A stretch of DNA of 56,500 nt from assembly GCA_949840905.1 (NCBI GenBank), contig CATKXW010000014.1:1-56500 (forward strand), written 5' to 3'. Shown one piece after another: positions 27,701 to 35,868 of the stretch. The notes under the pieces are model-generated. The model made no database searches. It was not told the DNA's origin and was given only the letters and a program-made list of their open reading frames with translations. The position numbers and the translations under genes were made by a program. Source of the stretch: an uncultured Eggerthellaceae bacterium (GTDB lineage Bacteria > Actinomycetota > Coriobacteriia > Coriobacteriales > Eggerthellaceae). Numbering within the stretch: the first letter of the stretch is position 1; every line of letters starts with the position of its first letter.

Positions 27701-30686
27701 ACCCATCGAACACATAGCCATCGCGCACCGGATCGCTCGCAGGCAGTCGCACGGGGACGGAGGTGGAAAGGGTCACCTTCGTGGTCTCAAAAGCATCGGT
27801 CCCATCATTCGTCGACCAAGTGAGATCCGCATCCCAAAACGCATGGTAGGTGGTATCCACGACAGGCAGGCGCGTCGCCGTGGTCACCTTCTCGCCAGAT
27901 GCCGTGCCGTCTTCCGCCTTGGCATACCAACCGTTCCATACGAAGCCCGCACCTCTATCCATGGCATCATATGCCCCACCTGAAGGGTAACCGACGTTGA
28001 TAGTGTCCTCATCGGTGTAAGTGTAGGTAGCCGAAGGGGGATCGGCCACGTTCCAACCGCCCGTGTCCCACGATACCGTGACCTCGTCTCCGATCCAGTG
28101 GGCATACAGCGTCATCGCGGCCAGCGTAGGAGGCACATCCTCTATCTTGACGCCGCCCACAGCCGCCGTATACCAACCATCGAACGTGAAGCCAGGGCGC
28201 ACTGCTTCGGGCAGCGATCCCATGAACTGGCCGAGCACGATGTTCTTGGTGATACGGTCCTCCCCTTCCACCTTCGCGTTCAAGCCATTAGCGACGAAAG
28301 TGACCGGAACGCTCGCCTCAGAGGCGCTCCAATGAGCATAGAAGACGATCGGCTCGTCCACATCATCCACGATCACCTGCGAGAAATCGTTTACCTGGGT
28401 GCCCGCGATAGGATCGGTGAACCATTCGTTGGAGGTGACATAACGACCATCGGAGCGGAACATGGCAGTGGGAACGAAACCTTCACCAAGCACGTCTGCC
28501 ACGCTCTGGCCATATTCCACGCTCTTCACGAGCTGCTTTTTGGAAGCATCGCCATCGAAGAAGCCGCCGTTACCGTCGAAGACCACCGTGCCGGATTCCG
28601 TATGCCAACCCGCATACAACACCGTCGCCGTCGTTTTATCCCAGTCCCTTACGGCTGCCCCATCAGCATCGAAGTACTGGATGGCTCCTTCTTGGGTGTA
28701 TAGCGGCTTGTCGAAGAAGCCCATGAAAGTATGCCCGTAATATTCAGGGGTCTTGAAGGGGCTGCCATCAGGCATAACGAGCGCATTCGGACGCTCACCA
28801 TAGGTGGCCTGCATCGGGTCGAGATAGTAATCGCTCGTCCCATCGTCGTTCACGTCGAACAGTATGGTGGAGCGCACCGCTTCCTCAGGAGCATCGGTAG
28901 CCTCGAACACAGTGATGAGCGAGGTATTGGAGACCACGTCGGTCTTCTCGACGGTCGCCTCGTTCATGCGCACTGTGTATTGGAATGATCTTTCGGTGGG
29001 TGTCGCCACCGAGCCTTTGGCCAACGCGATGAAGCCTATGTCTTCCGCTTGGGTGGTAGTGGCCCCTGGAGCGACCGATCCTGCGCAGTTCGGATCATCT
29101 GCCAGAGAGATGGAGAAGCGCAACGACGAAAGGTTGCCGAACATGTCAGCAAGGTCAGCGGTAGACCCCTGCAAGCTAGTGGTATCCCAAGTGAGAGAAG
29201 TGGCCTTCACATCCCAGGGCGACATGTTCTTGATAGTGGCCGTGGTAGAAGAAGGAACATCGATGGAAGGTTCGCTTCCCACTGCCACGGACACGCTCGT
29301 CGGAACGTCCACCGATATGGTGGGAGCCCAGCCGGCATAAAGGATCAGGCCATCGGTGCCAAGATCATATTCGGTGGTGCAGCCGTCTTGGGTGAAGTCA
29401 GGATTGTAGTAGCGGTTGGCCTTGGTGTAGTCGCTGCCATCGTAGAAGCCCATGAACGCATATTTGTCCCGCACGGGAATCTTAGCAGCGATATGCTGAT
29501 CGGAAAGAGAGGGCATCGACCCCTCGGAAGTGGTCCACACAGAATCTGGAATATGGCCCCCCACGCCGCCGTTGGCATCGAAGGTGACCATGTAGCTCGG
29601 TCGAGCGGTCATGAAACTGGAGACTTCCTCAACGTTCGAAGAAGAGCCCTCTTCTTCGAGAGAAGTTCCCGCCTCTTCCATTCCCTCGATGGGCTCGCCG
29701 GCGGGTGCGGAAGGCGATGTGGTCGAGTCGGCATCGCCTTCCAAGCGATCGTCGCCGTCCGCAGGTTCACTACCTGCAAAGGCCTCGTCAGTATCGGAAG
29801 GGAGGGTGATGGGCGCGAAAGCATCGTCATCGAAGTGGATGGCATCGGGGTCGAAAGACAAGGACTCATCTTCTATGGGAGAGCCCGCCACCCCTTCATA
29901 AGGAGCATCGTCTTTATCCTGGATATAGAGCACATCATGTCCAGAGAGAGAGGCTGCACCATCCACGCCAGCAGAGAGCGGCTCGACCGAGAGGCAATGC
30001 GAGAACTCCTCGGGATCCACTTCCGCGCCGGAAGGGACGCGGATGGTGCCCAGCCGACCCTCGGGAATGAGTCGGAGGCTAAAGGGGTCCTTCTCGTAGA
30101 GACAGCCGTCAGAGGAAAGATAGGTCTCATTGGAAGGAGCCACGTAGAACGCTTGCAGCGCATCTGCGCCTTCGAAGGCGGCCTTGTCGATAGAAGCCAC
30201 CTCAGAGGAAAGCGCGACGAGAATAGCATGGGAGCCAGAAAGAGCACCCGCAGCGATGCTCCTCACTGGATAGGAAGCGCCATCGAGCACGAGCGCTGAC
30301 GGGATGATGAGGTGGTCGTTCTCGGTCAGCTCAGCATTGGTGCCATTCACGAGCGTAGAGGATCTGGTTCCCCTGTCGATGACATAGACGCATCCACGAG
30401 CAACATAGGTGGTGCGCACGACGGAACCATCCTGGGTCTTCGCGCCACCTTTAGAGGAAGACAACGCAACGGTACCAGATGTGATCGTAGTCACCGCAGC
30501 ATCGCTCATAGCGGAAGCTGGCACCAAGACGGTGCGACTCGAAGCGAGCTCGCTCGCGAGAGGAGCTACGACAGCTTCCTTGCTCTCATCAGCGAAAGCA
30601 GATGGCACGATAAGGACGAAGGCCAGTACTAGAGCAAGCAGAGGGAGAGCGCCTCTTCGCAAGCGCGCGATAACAGATGACCGCAT
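21741..30686 (-). CDS. Giant secreted InlB-repeat surface protein B (2981 aa)
   Basis: The start at 30686 follows GGAAGGAG and begins a signal peptide ending near PSAFA; the frame continues upstream to 30839 only by chance through the leader. Residues about 50-260 are the N-terminal domain shared with surface proteins A and C, followed by an acidic linker. About twenty InlB/Listeria-Bacteroides-type repeats follow (pattern FDANGG, then GY-x-F-x-GWY, then LYA-x-W). Three copies of a 130-residue domain are interleaved. The last 290 residues form a distinct domain whose end (SWLLRSLSPG, ASYFFCF) resembles DUF6273. No LPxTG or C-terminal membrane helix is visible, so attachment is unclear. An adhesin-like role is inferred. 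Confidence 0.88.
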   Translation of the reverse strand: MRSSVIARLRRGALPLLALVLAFVLIVPSAFADESKEAVVAPLASELASSRTVLVPASAMSDAAVTTITSGTVALSSSKGGAKTQDGSVVRTTYVARGCVYVIDRGTRSSTLVNGTNAELTENDHLIIPSALVLDGASYPVRSIAAGALSGSHAILVALSSEVASIDKAAFEGADALQAFYVAPSNETYLSSDGCLYEKDPFSLRLIPEGRLGTIRVPSGAEVDPEEFSHCLSVEPLSAGVDGAASLSGHDVLYIQDKDDAPYEGVAGSPIEDESLSFDPDAIHFDDDAFAPITLPSDTDEAFAGSEPADGDDRLEGDADSTTSPSAPAGEPIEGMEEAGTSLEEEGSSSNVEEVSSFMTARPSYMVTFDANGGVGGHIPDSVWTTSEGSMPSLSDQHIAAKIPVRDKYAFMGFYDGSDYTKANRYYNPDFTQDGCTTEYDLGTDGLILYAGWAPTISVDVPTSVSVAVGSEPSIDVPSSTTATIKNMSPWDVKATSLTWDTTSLQGSTADLADMFGNLSSLRFSISLADDPNCAGSVAPGATTTQAEDIGFIALAKGSVATPTERSFQYTVRMNEATVEKTDVVSNTSLITVFEATDAPEEAVRSTILFDVNDDGTSDYYLDPMQATYGERPNALVMPDGSPFKTPEYYGHTFMGFFDKPLYTQEGAIQYFDADGAAVRDWDKTTATVLYAGWHTESGTVVFDGNGGFFDGDASKKQLVKSVEYGQSVADVLGEGFVPTAMFRSDGRYVTSNEWFTDPIAGTQVNDFSQVIVDDVDEPIVFYAHWSASEASVPVTFVANGLNAKVEGEDRITKNIVLGQFMGSLPEAVRPGFTFDGWYTAAVGGVKIEDVPPTLAAMTLYAHWIGDEVTVSWDTGGWNVADPPSATYTYTDEDTINVGYPSGGAYDAMDRGAGFVWNGWYAKAEDGTASGEKVTTATRLPVVDTTYHAFWDADLTWSTNDGTDAFETTKVTLSTSVPVRLPASDPVRDGYVFDGYYTAASGGTKVTADSVVSEPTTFYAHWTGVDYAVAIDKNANDAVAGTTEVQVKQGDPLPTLAKLPVREGYELVGFFDTAAGQEGTMYYTAAGTSVRAWDKAGTGTLYARWINGSTGGTAPTDPPVPVSPGGTDPTDPFPGDYPKPGEKPSIIVIPDAGSNIFAKASDEAGVAKTLLSGAYRGSLMWNSIGETPAASDMVVVTLSVYEPDAGNALAEVKDRFASNTGKHLLGFTVPSCGSFISWEELSSGTFLLKVKGSDLAATSGLPSLSLRDGALVAVYGDAPVRPVDPSDPNDELEEGSGVTNSFDGAGGTFGNGAASIMVSSVVGERLNVPEEEPIRSGFDFDGWWTAPDGGIKVDGATLVPNKATTYYAHWKGAAFKVTLDANVEGIAGYPVTVDVQYGVAMPSISVGMPSREGYVFAGFFDVSAAAGGKLYYTASGSSARVWDKAEGATLYARWIDGSTGSAGEGEELFPPAPVAGPTIEPTPQSGSTIRAEALDHKNTSRTLLDGTYHGSVIWEGVGSVAADSERVVVRVDSYVPSTVAPLQGALSAFEGEGRYLLGFEVVSTGSFVSKGDLASGAAFKLLLMGSDLSSSAAAPSVGLKQGSLRAVYADSPIDPDPGPDGPIAGSSIAITYDAGEGSFDGARYKTVFSKVGETLSKPTDPVRAGYVFEGWFTQAIGGIGAPNETPSANATYHAHWHARTYTITFDANGGAGGTESVNAVFDSPLPSGVAMPARADHRFIGYFDTKDATGGKLYYSASGAGVGIYDKAGDATLYARWIDESTGGIPGEPGTDPFPGIDPDDPKPGQGPSIVVTPDTGNSTIFSTAVNHKGTSESLLDGTYLGALMWASDAEAPKADDDVVVVVDSYEPSGGNDLASVAKRFEGDGKYLLGFQVASTGSFIGWDELRTGTSFSFVVKGTNLATGVTAPSVTLKDGTLRAVYTSTPPDSGGNTEVVNTFDATLGAFAAGNRFEVKSSIAGGTLSLPSKNPTRAGYEFAGWWTAQVGGTRVDVAPAPSAPTASTTYYARWKGEPVLVTWAANTPSDAEHAVQNVPGTIAMERGQRLMVKYGDALPEPSLVHFRFDGWYTEASGGAKVSPATILSADSTTFYAHWTWAPNPCTITFDVATNGGVGGPGTASALYKDELPAVSGVPTKTGHSFVGFYDAATGGICYYDESLAPQKSAWDKEGNAATLYAQFTANVYDVFISANQGEGTISSIKATYGQPLPAPADYMAPVRAGYTLVGFYDTSAPDSGTLYLNADGSSAHVWDKASYGYLHARWQANTYAVTFDGQGGTGGTAEASVTYHAALPSITLPARPGYSFGGYYAEPNGAGTCYYDGSGAATTFWDKPSDAILYAKWTGNTITITWDRNGGGGPDIPSTSAVYSESAKLPMPSADPEATGYTFAGWFAKDHTQVTADTPLPSTDTTYWAHWTANKYTVSFVRGTGSDTITGGQTANVTATYGAVMPPITTTAPVRAGFDFMGWYDGGDYTKATQYYTAAGASARTWNKASDATLYGGWKPHTYTIAFNGNGATSGSTASMAMTYAVAKNLTSNGFVRTGYTFAGWTANSAGTGTVYSDGQRVNNFTAIDKNVVTLYAKWTPKTSALTFNANGGSGTMPTGKKATYGSAMPSIGSTKPTKTGCTFLGYYDAATGGTQYYTAALASARNWNKDTTSGVTLYAHWDWIIKPSASTESAAGDFYIYNGDSSNGAVGFYTISNIKTAANDIAVNGVSSDYYPVYRNFMNAMDDPYLSKSSSVYGFSKGWDTSGGYFPGYMFIRIAGLRHDDLASGYQANNKFGQSTQVTKAGLTFETVRSAYILTGVDIAESPNWGSSKMRTELNSGDKWGYIPSVIKQHARPVLKKYFTTTDDATGALRVSTDTVFLPSYIEVVGSWMNSHGSYLKNEGFQYEFYAHLGKLNQMSANDALVRLEWRTNDKDSWLLRSLSPGTTERYLTVGPDGDPFLGGGGGWGYESASYFFCF
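24870..27360 (-). repeat. Three roughly 1-kb coding supermodules in surface protein B
   Basis: Each unit encodes two InlB-type repeats ending LYARWI-x-x-STGG and then a 130-residue domain. That domain has the marks LL-DGTY-x-G, V-x-SY-P, YLLGF, SGSF/STGSF and L-x-AVY. The domain copies lie at about 27240-26845, 26250-25860 and 25255-24870. The repeats are similar at protein level but diverged in DNA. Confidence 0.75.
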
Positions 30687-30956
30687 AGCGATCAGCTCCT
30701 TCCAGGTGTGTGTTCTCGTCACACCGTGGAGGAAGCCCCGATAAAGCTCTTCACAGTCGATTCCCGGCGAAAGTGAGGAGGGCATCCACCACAGTCGCCA
30801 AACTGTAGTCATCGCGATCGCTTCGAATATACGAGGCAAACACAGACAAGAAAGGCAGATGCCCTCTTCATTCTGTGTTCCCCTCGCTGAAACTCAACAA
30901 GTGAACGATATTCGATTTGATCGCAATCCGCCTTCACAGGAGGACTACAGTTTGGC
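30687..30956 (-). promoter_or_regulatory. Structured 5' leader RNA, copy B (candidate riboswitch-like element)
   Basis: Helix a is a perfect 12-bp pairing of GCCAAACTGTAG (30956-30945) with CTACAGTTTGGC (30808-30797). Helix c pairs AACACAG (30879-30873) with CTGTGTT (30845-30839). The invariant loop GAGGGCATC (30866-30858) is complementary to GATGCCCTC (30786-30778), which lies after helix a closes. A final hairpin 30736-30695 pairs the Shine-Dalgarno sequence. Compared with copies A and C, both helices keep pairing while bases differ. Confidence 0.78.
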
Positions 30957-30963
30957 AACGTGG

Positions 30964-30992
30964 AATATATCACGCGCCTCGAGCGACTTCAA
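30964..30992 (-). promoter_or_regulatory. Promoter of surface gene B
   Basis: TTGAAG (30992-30987) and TATATT (30969-30964) are separated by 17 bp, identical to the promoters of copies A and C. The predicted start lies just before helix a. Confidence 0.72.
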
Positions 30993-31117
30993 ACAGAAGT
31001 TTAGACGTGCCCTTCTGCATCTCGGAATGATGCCTGTTCAAAGCCTTGATTGTATTTTTTGTGACCCTTCCAAGACCCCTGTACCAGGGCGACCGACCGA
31101 GCATGTCGGGACTTCGC

Positions 31118-31146
31118 TGCACCAGAAGGTCAGACCTCCTGGTGCA
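31118..31146. terminator. Hairpin downstream of the M28-like gene
   Basis: TGCACCAG-A-AGGT pairs with ACCT-C-CTGGTGCA around a CAG loop, with one mismatch. The core matches the hairpin at 21409-21445. It lies between the stop of the minus-strand peptidase gene and the promoter of surface gene B. Confidence 0.55.
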
Positions 31147-31153
31147 TCAAGGT

Positions 31154-31190
31154 CGAACGCCTAGGTCGATCGTCTCGACCTAGGCGTTCG
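31154..31190. terminator. 16-bp perfect hairpin downstream of the M28-like gene
   Basis: CGAACGCCTAGGTCGA pairs fully with TCGACCTAGGCGTTCG around a 5-nt loop. No T-run is present on either strand. It probably ends transcription of the peptidase gene or insulates the surface-gene promoter. Confidence 0.6.
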
Positions 31191-31240
31191 TGAATCCTGT
31201 TCGCTGTGAGCTATGAGAAGCGGCGGAAAGGCGTAGGCGC

Positions 31241-34200
31241 TTAGATGCTCCTCAGCAGCTCGACGAGGAAATCCGCGTTGCGCTCGAGGGTGGCCTCGCT
31301 GATGTTGGCCATGGTGTCGTTGCGCTCAGCGTAGTAGGCGGGCTTGCCGTTCTCCATGCCCACCAGGTGCATAGCCTGGCTGCCGTTGCGCAGGATGGTG
31401 GCAACAGCGCTGTTCTTCCACAGCATCTTCGCGCGATCGACGTGCATGCCGCACCCCGCTGCCGCCTTGCGACTGTAACGCTCCATGCGGCTCGACGCCT
31501 TCACGGGGAAGTACATGCCCTCTTCCTCGATCAGGGTGAGCTCGCCGGCACCCAGGGCCTCCACGTCGATGAAGACGGCGCCCTTCAGCTCGTCACGGTG
31601 CTCGGCGATGAACGCATCGATGCCGCCGTTGCCGGCCAGCTCGGCACCCAGAGCAACGAACCATACCTCTATCTCGATGTTCGGCTCATGGAAATCATGG
31701 ATGGCCTGCTGGTCATCAAGAGGCTGGCTCAGCTCTGCCGAGAACGTCGCAGCCCGCTCGACCGCAGCGCTGCGACGGGAGGAGCGACTTGCTCGGCCAC
31801 CGCGACCGGAAGCTGCCTTGGGCTCCTCTTCGATGACGGGCAACGGGGCGCTATCATCACCATAGGCCTCGGGTTCGTAGAAGACCTCTTCACCCTCCAC
31901 CTCGGCCTCAGCGCTGTCGCCCTTCTTGAAGCGCGAAGCCACGCCGCCTATCTTGCCACGCACCTTGTTGAAGGACTCGCGAGAGAACGCACCGCCGTTC
32001 CAGCCGCGTGGACGGAACCCGGAATCTTCGAACTCGTCGTAGCCATCGTCGAACTCGTCGTCTTGGCGGAACGACTCCCATCCGCCGCGCGCCTCGCCCA
32101 CCGAGCGGGCATCGAAATCATCGTCCACATCGAGCCATTCGTGGGCCGATGTCTCGCGCTCGGCAGCCTTCTTGTTCTTGCGGAACTTCCCGAACAGACG
32201 CCCCGCACGAGACTTCGGCATCTCCACCAGGCCCGTGCTCTCAGCAGCACTGCCATCGAAGCCGGTCTCGTCCACGTCATCGGCATATTCTTCGTCGAGC
32301 TCCTCATAGTCGCTCTCGTCCACCGCCGAGAACACGGCTGTGGCCGTGAGCGGCGAGAACGAATCGGACAGCGAGTCGAGGGCGCGCTCCTTCTCGGTCG
32401 CCTCGTCTGCCTCTTCCTTCGTCACATCCGGCGCCTTGATAGAACCGGAGAGCGAGGGCAGTACCGAGCGCAGCGATGCCTGGCGCGCCTGCTGCTCTTC
32501 CGACGGCTTCTCCTTGGGAACGTTCAGCTGGGGGATCAATGATTGCAGCTTCACAGCTTGCGGGCTGGGAGCAGCCGCTTCCGGAGCTGTTGGGGCGGGT
32601 GCTGCGGACGCAGCGGCGGCCTGGGCGGTGGCGACCACGGGCAGCTCGCCCGTGGTCTCCGAAGAGGCACCCTGCACCACCACGCGCTTAGTGCCCGGAG
32701 CCTCGGTCTGCACAGCAGCTTCTTGCTTTAGCTGCTCGCCATCTATCATCACCGGTGCGAACGCGGTGGTGGGGTTCTCGATGTTGGCCTGATCGGCAGT
32801 GCCCGCTTCGGCAGCCTTCTTCGCGGCGGCAGCCGCAGCCTCGCTCGACGTGGGATAGTTCTCGATGATGGCCGCGCGCATCTCCTGCAGGCGAGCCTCG
32901 GTATCGGTGGGAGTGGTCTGGCTCTCGGCCTCGGCCCGCTCGGCTTCGATGCGGGCGTCTATCTCGCGCTGAGCCATCTCCATGGCCTCGGCATACCGGG
33001 AACGCTGGATCGGCGCGTCGTCGTCAAGATCGGCACCGTTCTGCTTCGCCTTGGCCCGCGCAGCAGTGAACCAATCGGGTACCGCGCTCTCTTCCTTCTT
33101 CTCCTCGAAGGCGAGGGTGGCCGTGGCGGGAGCAGCAACGGCTGCAGCCTGGGCGGCTTGCGCGGCAGCGGCCTGGGCGGCCTTGCCCATGAACGTGACC
33201 GGCGGCTCGTCAGTGGAGTTCTCGCCAGCGTAGGTCTCTTCCGCCACCGGCTGCATCGGCATCGGAGCCGAGGCTGCAGCAGAGGCGCCTAGGGGAGCGG
33301 GCACCTCCGCCCCTTCGAGCGCGTTCGCCACATAGGCAGCGTTCTGGGCAGCGTCGGCGGCCTCATCGGCAGCAGCCTCCTCTTCGAGGTCGATGTTCAC
33401 CGAAGCGCTCACCGGCTTGCCGGTGAGCATGGCCACGGCGGCCTTCGCGGCCATGAGCCTGTCTTCCGCGCTCCCCTCGTCCTCGTTAGCATCGGCTTCA
33501 TAGACCAGTTCGGCCCCTTCGGGCACCAGCCCGCTCGCCTTCGCAGCCGCAGCACCGTGGATGCGGGCACCGCCAGCGGCCTCTTCGGCCAAAGCCTTGG
33601 TGCGGCCGCTGCGCACGCGACGGGCCACTTCCATCATCACTGCCACGCCCGAGGCATTGCAGTTCGCACCCTCGTTATAAGGAGCGGTGCGCTTCAAGGC
33701 AATGGCGACGATGGGCAGCAGCGCCAGCACGATGCCGATGATGCTGAGCACGTTGACGACCACCGAAAAGGCCCCGGTGGGGATGAAGATGAGGCGGATG
33801 AGCAGCAGCAACGGCAGCAACACCATGCCACCGAGCTCGGCCCAATGCACGATGGGCAGCACGCCGATGAGGGTCGGGCTCAGCTCGCGCTGCACCTTTC
33901 CGCTATCGTAGTGAGACAGAAGGATCACCTTGCGGTGACGGCCCGGCGAGCTTTCCGCATACTCGTTCGGCTCGTAGCGAGCCACTACGTTCTGGCTGGC
34001 ACCGTGGCTGATAGCGCGGGCGATGATGGGGCGCAACAGCACTTCCACGCCGTAGAGCGCAGCGCACACCAGCGTGATGATGAACGCAGGGACCACCAGG
34101 ATGGAGAACACGATGGAGAGGATGGTGATGATCACCGAGATGCCGCAGAGGATGGCGCGGGGAAGATCGAAGTCGATGGGACAGGTGAAATCCTCCACCT

Positions 34201-34333
34201 GCGACTGCAAGCCAGCCTTGCGCTGGAGCGTTTCCGCGACGTAGAGCGCGGCCTGGCGCTCCTCTTCGGTACCGGCGGGGCGTGCCCCGATGGTCTCGGA
34301 CAAATACGCTGCGTGATCGAACATATCCGACAT
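31241..34333 (-). CDS. M28-like membrane peptidase with a very large acidic/Ala-rich insertion
   Basis: The 1030-residue protein starts at 34333 (AGAGG 7 nt upstream). Residues 1-60 and the hydrophobic segments near 60-110 and 165-215 precede an M28-like half-domain with LLSHYDSG and GANCNASGVAVMM. About 600 residues rich in Ala, Glu and Asp follow. The second half resumes near residue 885 with WFVALGAELAGNGG, FIDVEALGAGELTLI and YAERNDTMANIS. M28 enzymes bind two zincs. Here the Asp of the usual GAxDNASG reads Cys and the last His is not evident, so activity is uncertain. The insertion is low-complexity and probably disordered. Confidence 0.7.
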   Translation of the reverse strand: MSDMFDHAAYLSETIGARPAGTEEERQAALYVAETLQRKAGLQSQVEDFTCPIDFDLPRAILCGISVIITILSIVFSILVVPAFIITLVCAALYGVEVLLRPIIARAISHGASQNVVARYEPNEYAESSPGRHRKVILLSHYDSGKVQRELSPTLIGVLPIVHWAELGGMVLLPLLLLIRLIFIPTGAFSVVVNVLSIIGIVLALLPIVAIALKRTAPYNEGANCNASGVAVMMEVARRVRSGRTKALAEEAAGGARIHGAAAAKASGLVPEGAELVYEADANEDEGSAEDRLMAAKAAVAMLTGKPVSASVNIDLEEEAAADEAADAAQNAAYVANALEGAEVPAPLGASAAASAPMPMQPVAEETYAGENSTDEPPVTFMGKAAQAAAAQAAQAAAVAAPATATLAFEEKKEESAVPDWFTAARAKAKQNGADLDDDAPIQRSRYAEAMEMAQREIDARIEAERAEAESQTTPTDTEARLQEMRAAIIENYPTSSEAAAAAAKKAAEAGTADQANIENPTTAFAPVMIDGEQLKQEAAVQTEAPGTKRVVVQGASSETTGELPVVATAQAAAASAAPAPTAPEAAAPSPQAVKLQSLIPQLNVPKEKPSEEQQARQASLRSVLPSLSGSIKAPDVTKEEADEATEKERALDSLSDSFSPLTATAVFSAVDESDYEELDEEYADDVDETGFDGSAAESTGLVEMPKSRAGRLFGKFRKNKKAAERETSAHEWLDVDDDFDARSVGEARGGWESFRQDDEFDDGYDEFEDSGFRPRGWNGGAFSRESFNKVRGKIGGVASRFKKGDSAEAEVEGEEVFYEPEAYGDDSAPLPVIEEEPKAASGRGGRASRSSRRSAAVERAATFSAELSQPLDDQQAIHDFHEPNIEIEVWFVALGAELAGNGGIDAFIAEHRDELKGAVFIDVEALGAGELTLIEEEGMYFPVKASSRMERYSRKAAAGCGMHVDRAKMLWKNSAVATILRNGSQAMHLVGMENGKPAYYAERNDTMANISEATLERNADFLVELLRSI

Positions 34334-34451
34334 AGCGGTGCCTCTCATCGTTCGTTTCGGGTCATGTTTCGAGAGTTGTCGATCCTGCCTTCGCACCAAC
34401 ATGAACCTGCGCGCAGACACAATCGTCTAGATTATACGCGAAATCGGCTGG

Positions 34452-35843
34452 TTAGCTGCTCACACGGGTCAAATAATCGCTCAGATGAGCATCGGCCTGA
34501 GCAGCACGGGAGCGAGCTTGCTCGTATCCGACGAACAGCTGCTGCCGTTCCAACTCGAACAGGCGCACCACATGCTGCAACGGCTGGTCCTCAGCCCCGC
34601 GGATCAAGCCCACGGCCTGGGAGTCGAGATAGTTGTAGGAATCGTTGGCTTCCTTCGCCGCCGTAGCGTCATGATCGATGATGGCCTGGGTCGAGCGCTT
34701 GGCCTCGTACTGCGCGTCGATGCGCAGCTCCACGTAGTCGAGATACAGGCCCAACGCCTCGTCAAGAGCGTGCAGCGCGGCCATGGGATCATCTTCGGGA
34801 GAAGCCCCTTGCGGCACTTCAGGCGCTTCGCCACCGTGCAGGTCGGCCTGATAGGTGGTCTGCTCGGCCACGTCCTCCTTCGCTTTAGCGAAGGCTGCGC
34901 GAACCGTCGCGAAGGCATCGATGGCCTCGTCGGTCTTCGCGAGGGCGGCTTCCAAGGTGGCGGTGGTGGTGTAGGCGGAAAGGGCGGCGGCGTCGCGGGC
35001 GAGGGCATCAGCATCCAACAGCCCGTTCCAACCGCTATCAACGCTCTCGTACAGGTCGATGATGACCACCGTCTCATCCATGGCCGCCGTTCCGCTGTCG
35101 ATCAGCTCTTGGCGCGCGTTCAGCGTGACCAGGATCTGGTTGGCCACCTCACGGCCTTCGGCAGATGCGAGGTTTCCCTGGGCCTGCTCGACGATGGTGC
35201 GAGCCTTCCCCAGCTGCTCCTCGGCAGGCTCCAAGGTGGGCAGACAGGTGTCGTAGCGCAGCGAGATATCGTCGGTGACCATCTGCTCTAACGAAGAGCC
35301 CATGGCGCTCACCACCACGCTATCGAAGGAGAACAGGGTGGTGTCCGCTTCCTCGATCAGGCCGATGGCGTCGGTCAGTTGGTCATGTCGCTGCTGGCTC
35401 ATCGACATGCTGGAGAGCACGGTAAAGGCCACCACCGCCACCGAAGCGCATACCACAGCGGCCACGGCCGCGATGCGGACGATGCGCTTGCGGGTGCGCT
35501 TGCTCTTGCGCAAGACGGCCTCGTCGGAAGAGCCTGCCAGGCCCAAAGCGGCATGGGCTTCGTTGCGCGCCTCCTCCGCGGCCACCTCTGCCATGGTCTT
35601 GGGAGTGAGGGCCACACCGCGCTTGCGTTTCGACTCCCCCTCGTCGGCACGAGCACGCAGAGCGTGCAGGACGCTGAACGATATCTCGTTGGAGGTCCCT
35701 TGGGTGTGCCGCTTGATGTGGGTCGAGGGCGCCCCGCTCAGCGAGCCTTGGTCAGCAGTGCTGCGGCGGGCGGCGCGGGCAGCTTCCTTCTGGGCCTTGC
35801 GCACGGCTTTCGCCGTGGAGGTGTTCTTCGAGTGACGGGCCAT
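34452..35843 (-). CDS. Single-pass membrane protein with long helical domain
   Basis: The 463-residue product has a basic N-terminal region of about 150 residues. One membrane helix follows (VRIAAVAAVVCASVAVVAF), and then about 290 residues of mostly alpha-helical sequence that could form a coiled coil or a four-helix bundle like a chemoreceptor sensor domain. No signalling output domain is present. I do not recognise a family. The start at 35843 is the ATG that fits the spacing to the helicase gene (25 bp after its stop). It is probably in one operon with dinG. Confidence 0.6.
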   Translation of the reverse strand: MARHSKNTSTAKAVRKAQKEAARAARRSTADQGSLSGAPSTHIKRHTQGTSNEISFSVLHALRARADEGESKRKRGVALTPKTMAEVAAEEARNEAHAALGLAGSSDEAVLRKSKRTRKRIVRIAAVAAVVCASVAVVAFTVLSSMSMSQQRHDQLTDAIGLIEEADTTLFSFDSVVVSAMGSSLEQMVTDDISLRYDTCLPTLEPAEEQLGKARTIVEQAQGNLASAEGREVANQILVTLNARQELIDSGTAAMDETVVIIDLYESVDSGWNGLLDADALARDAAALSAYTTTATLEAALAKTDEAIDAFATVRAAFAKAKEDVAEQTTYQADLHGGEAPEVPQGASPEDDPMAALHALDEALGLYLDYVELRIDAQYEAKRSTQAIIDHDATAAKEANDSYNYLDSQAVGLIRGAEDQPLQHVVRLFELERQQLFVGYEQARSRAAQADAHLSDYLTRVSS

Positions 35844-35868
35844 GGGCGCTCGCGTTCTTCCAGCTCCC

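Noticed and set aside
30687-30839. Upstream extension of the giant surface protein reading frame
   Set aside because: The extra 51 residues come from the structured leader, lack a ribosome site and would hide the signal peptide; copies A and C start at the matching internal ATG.
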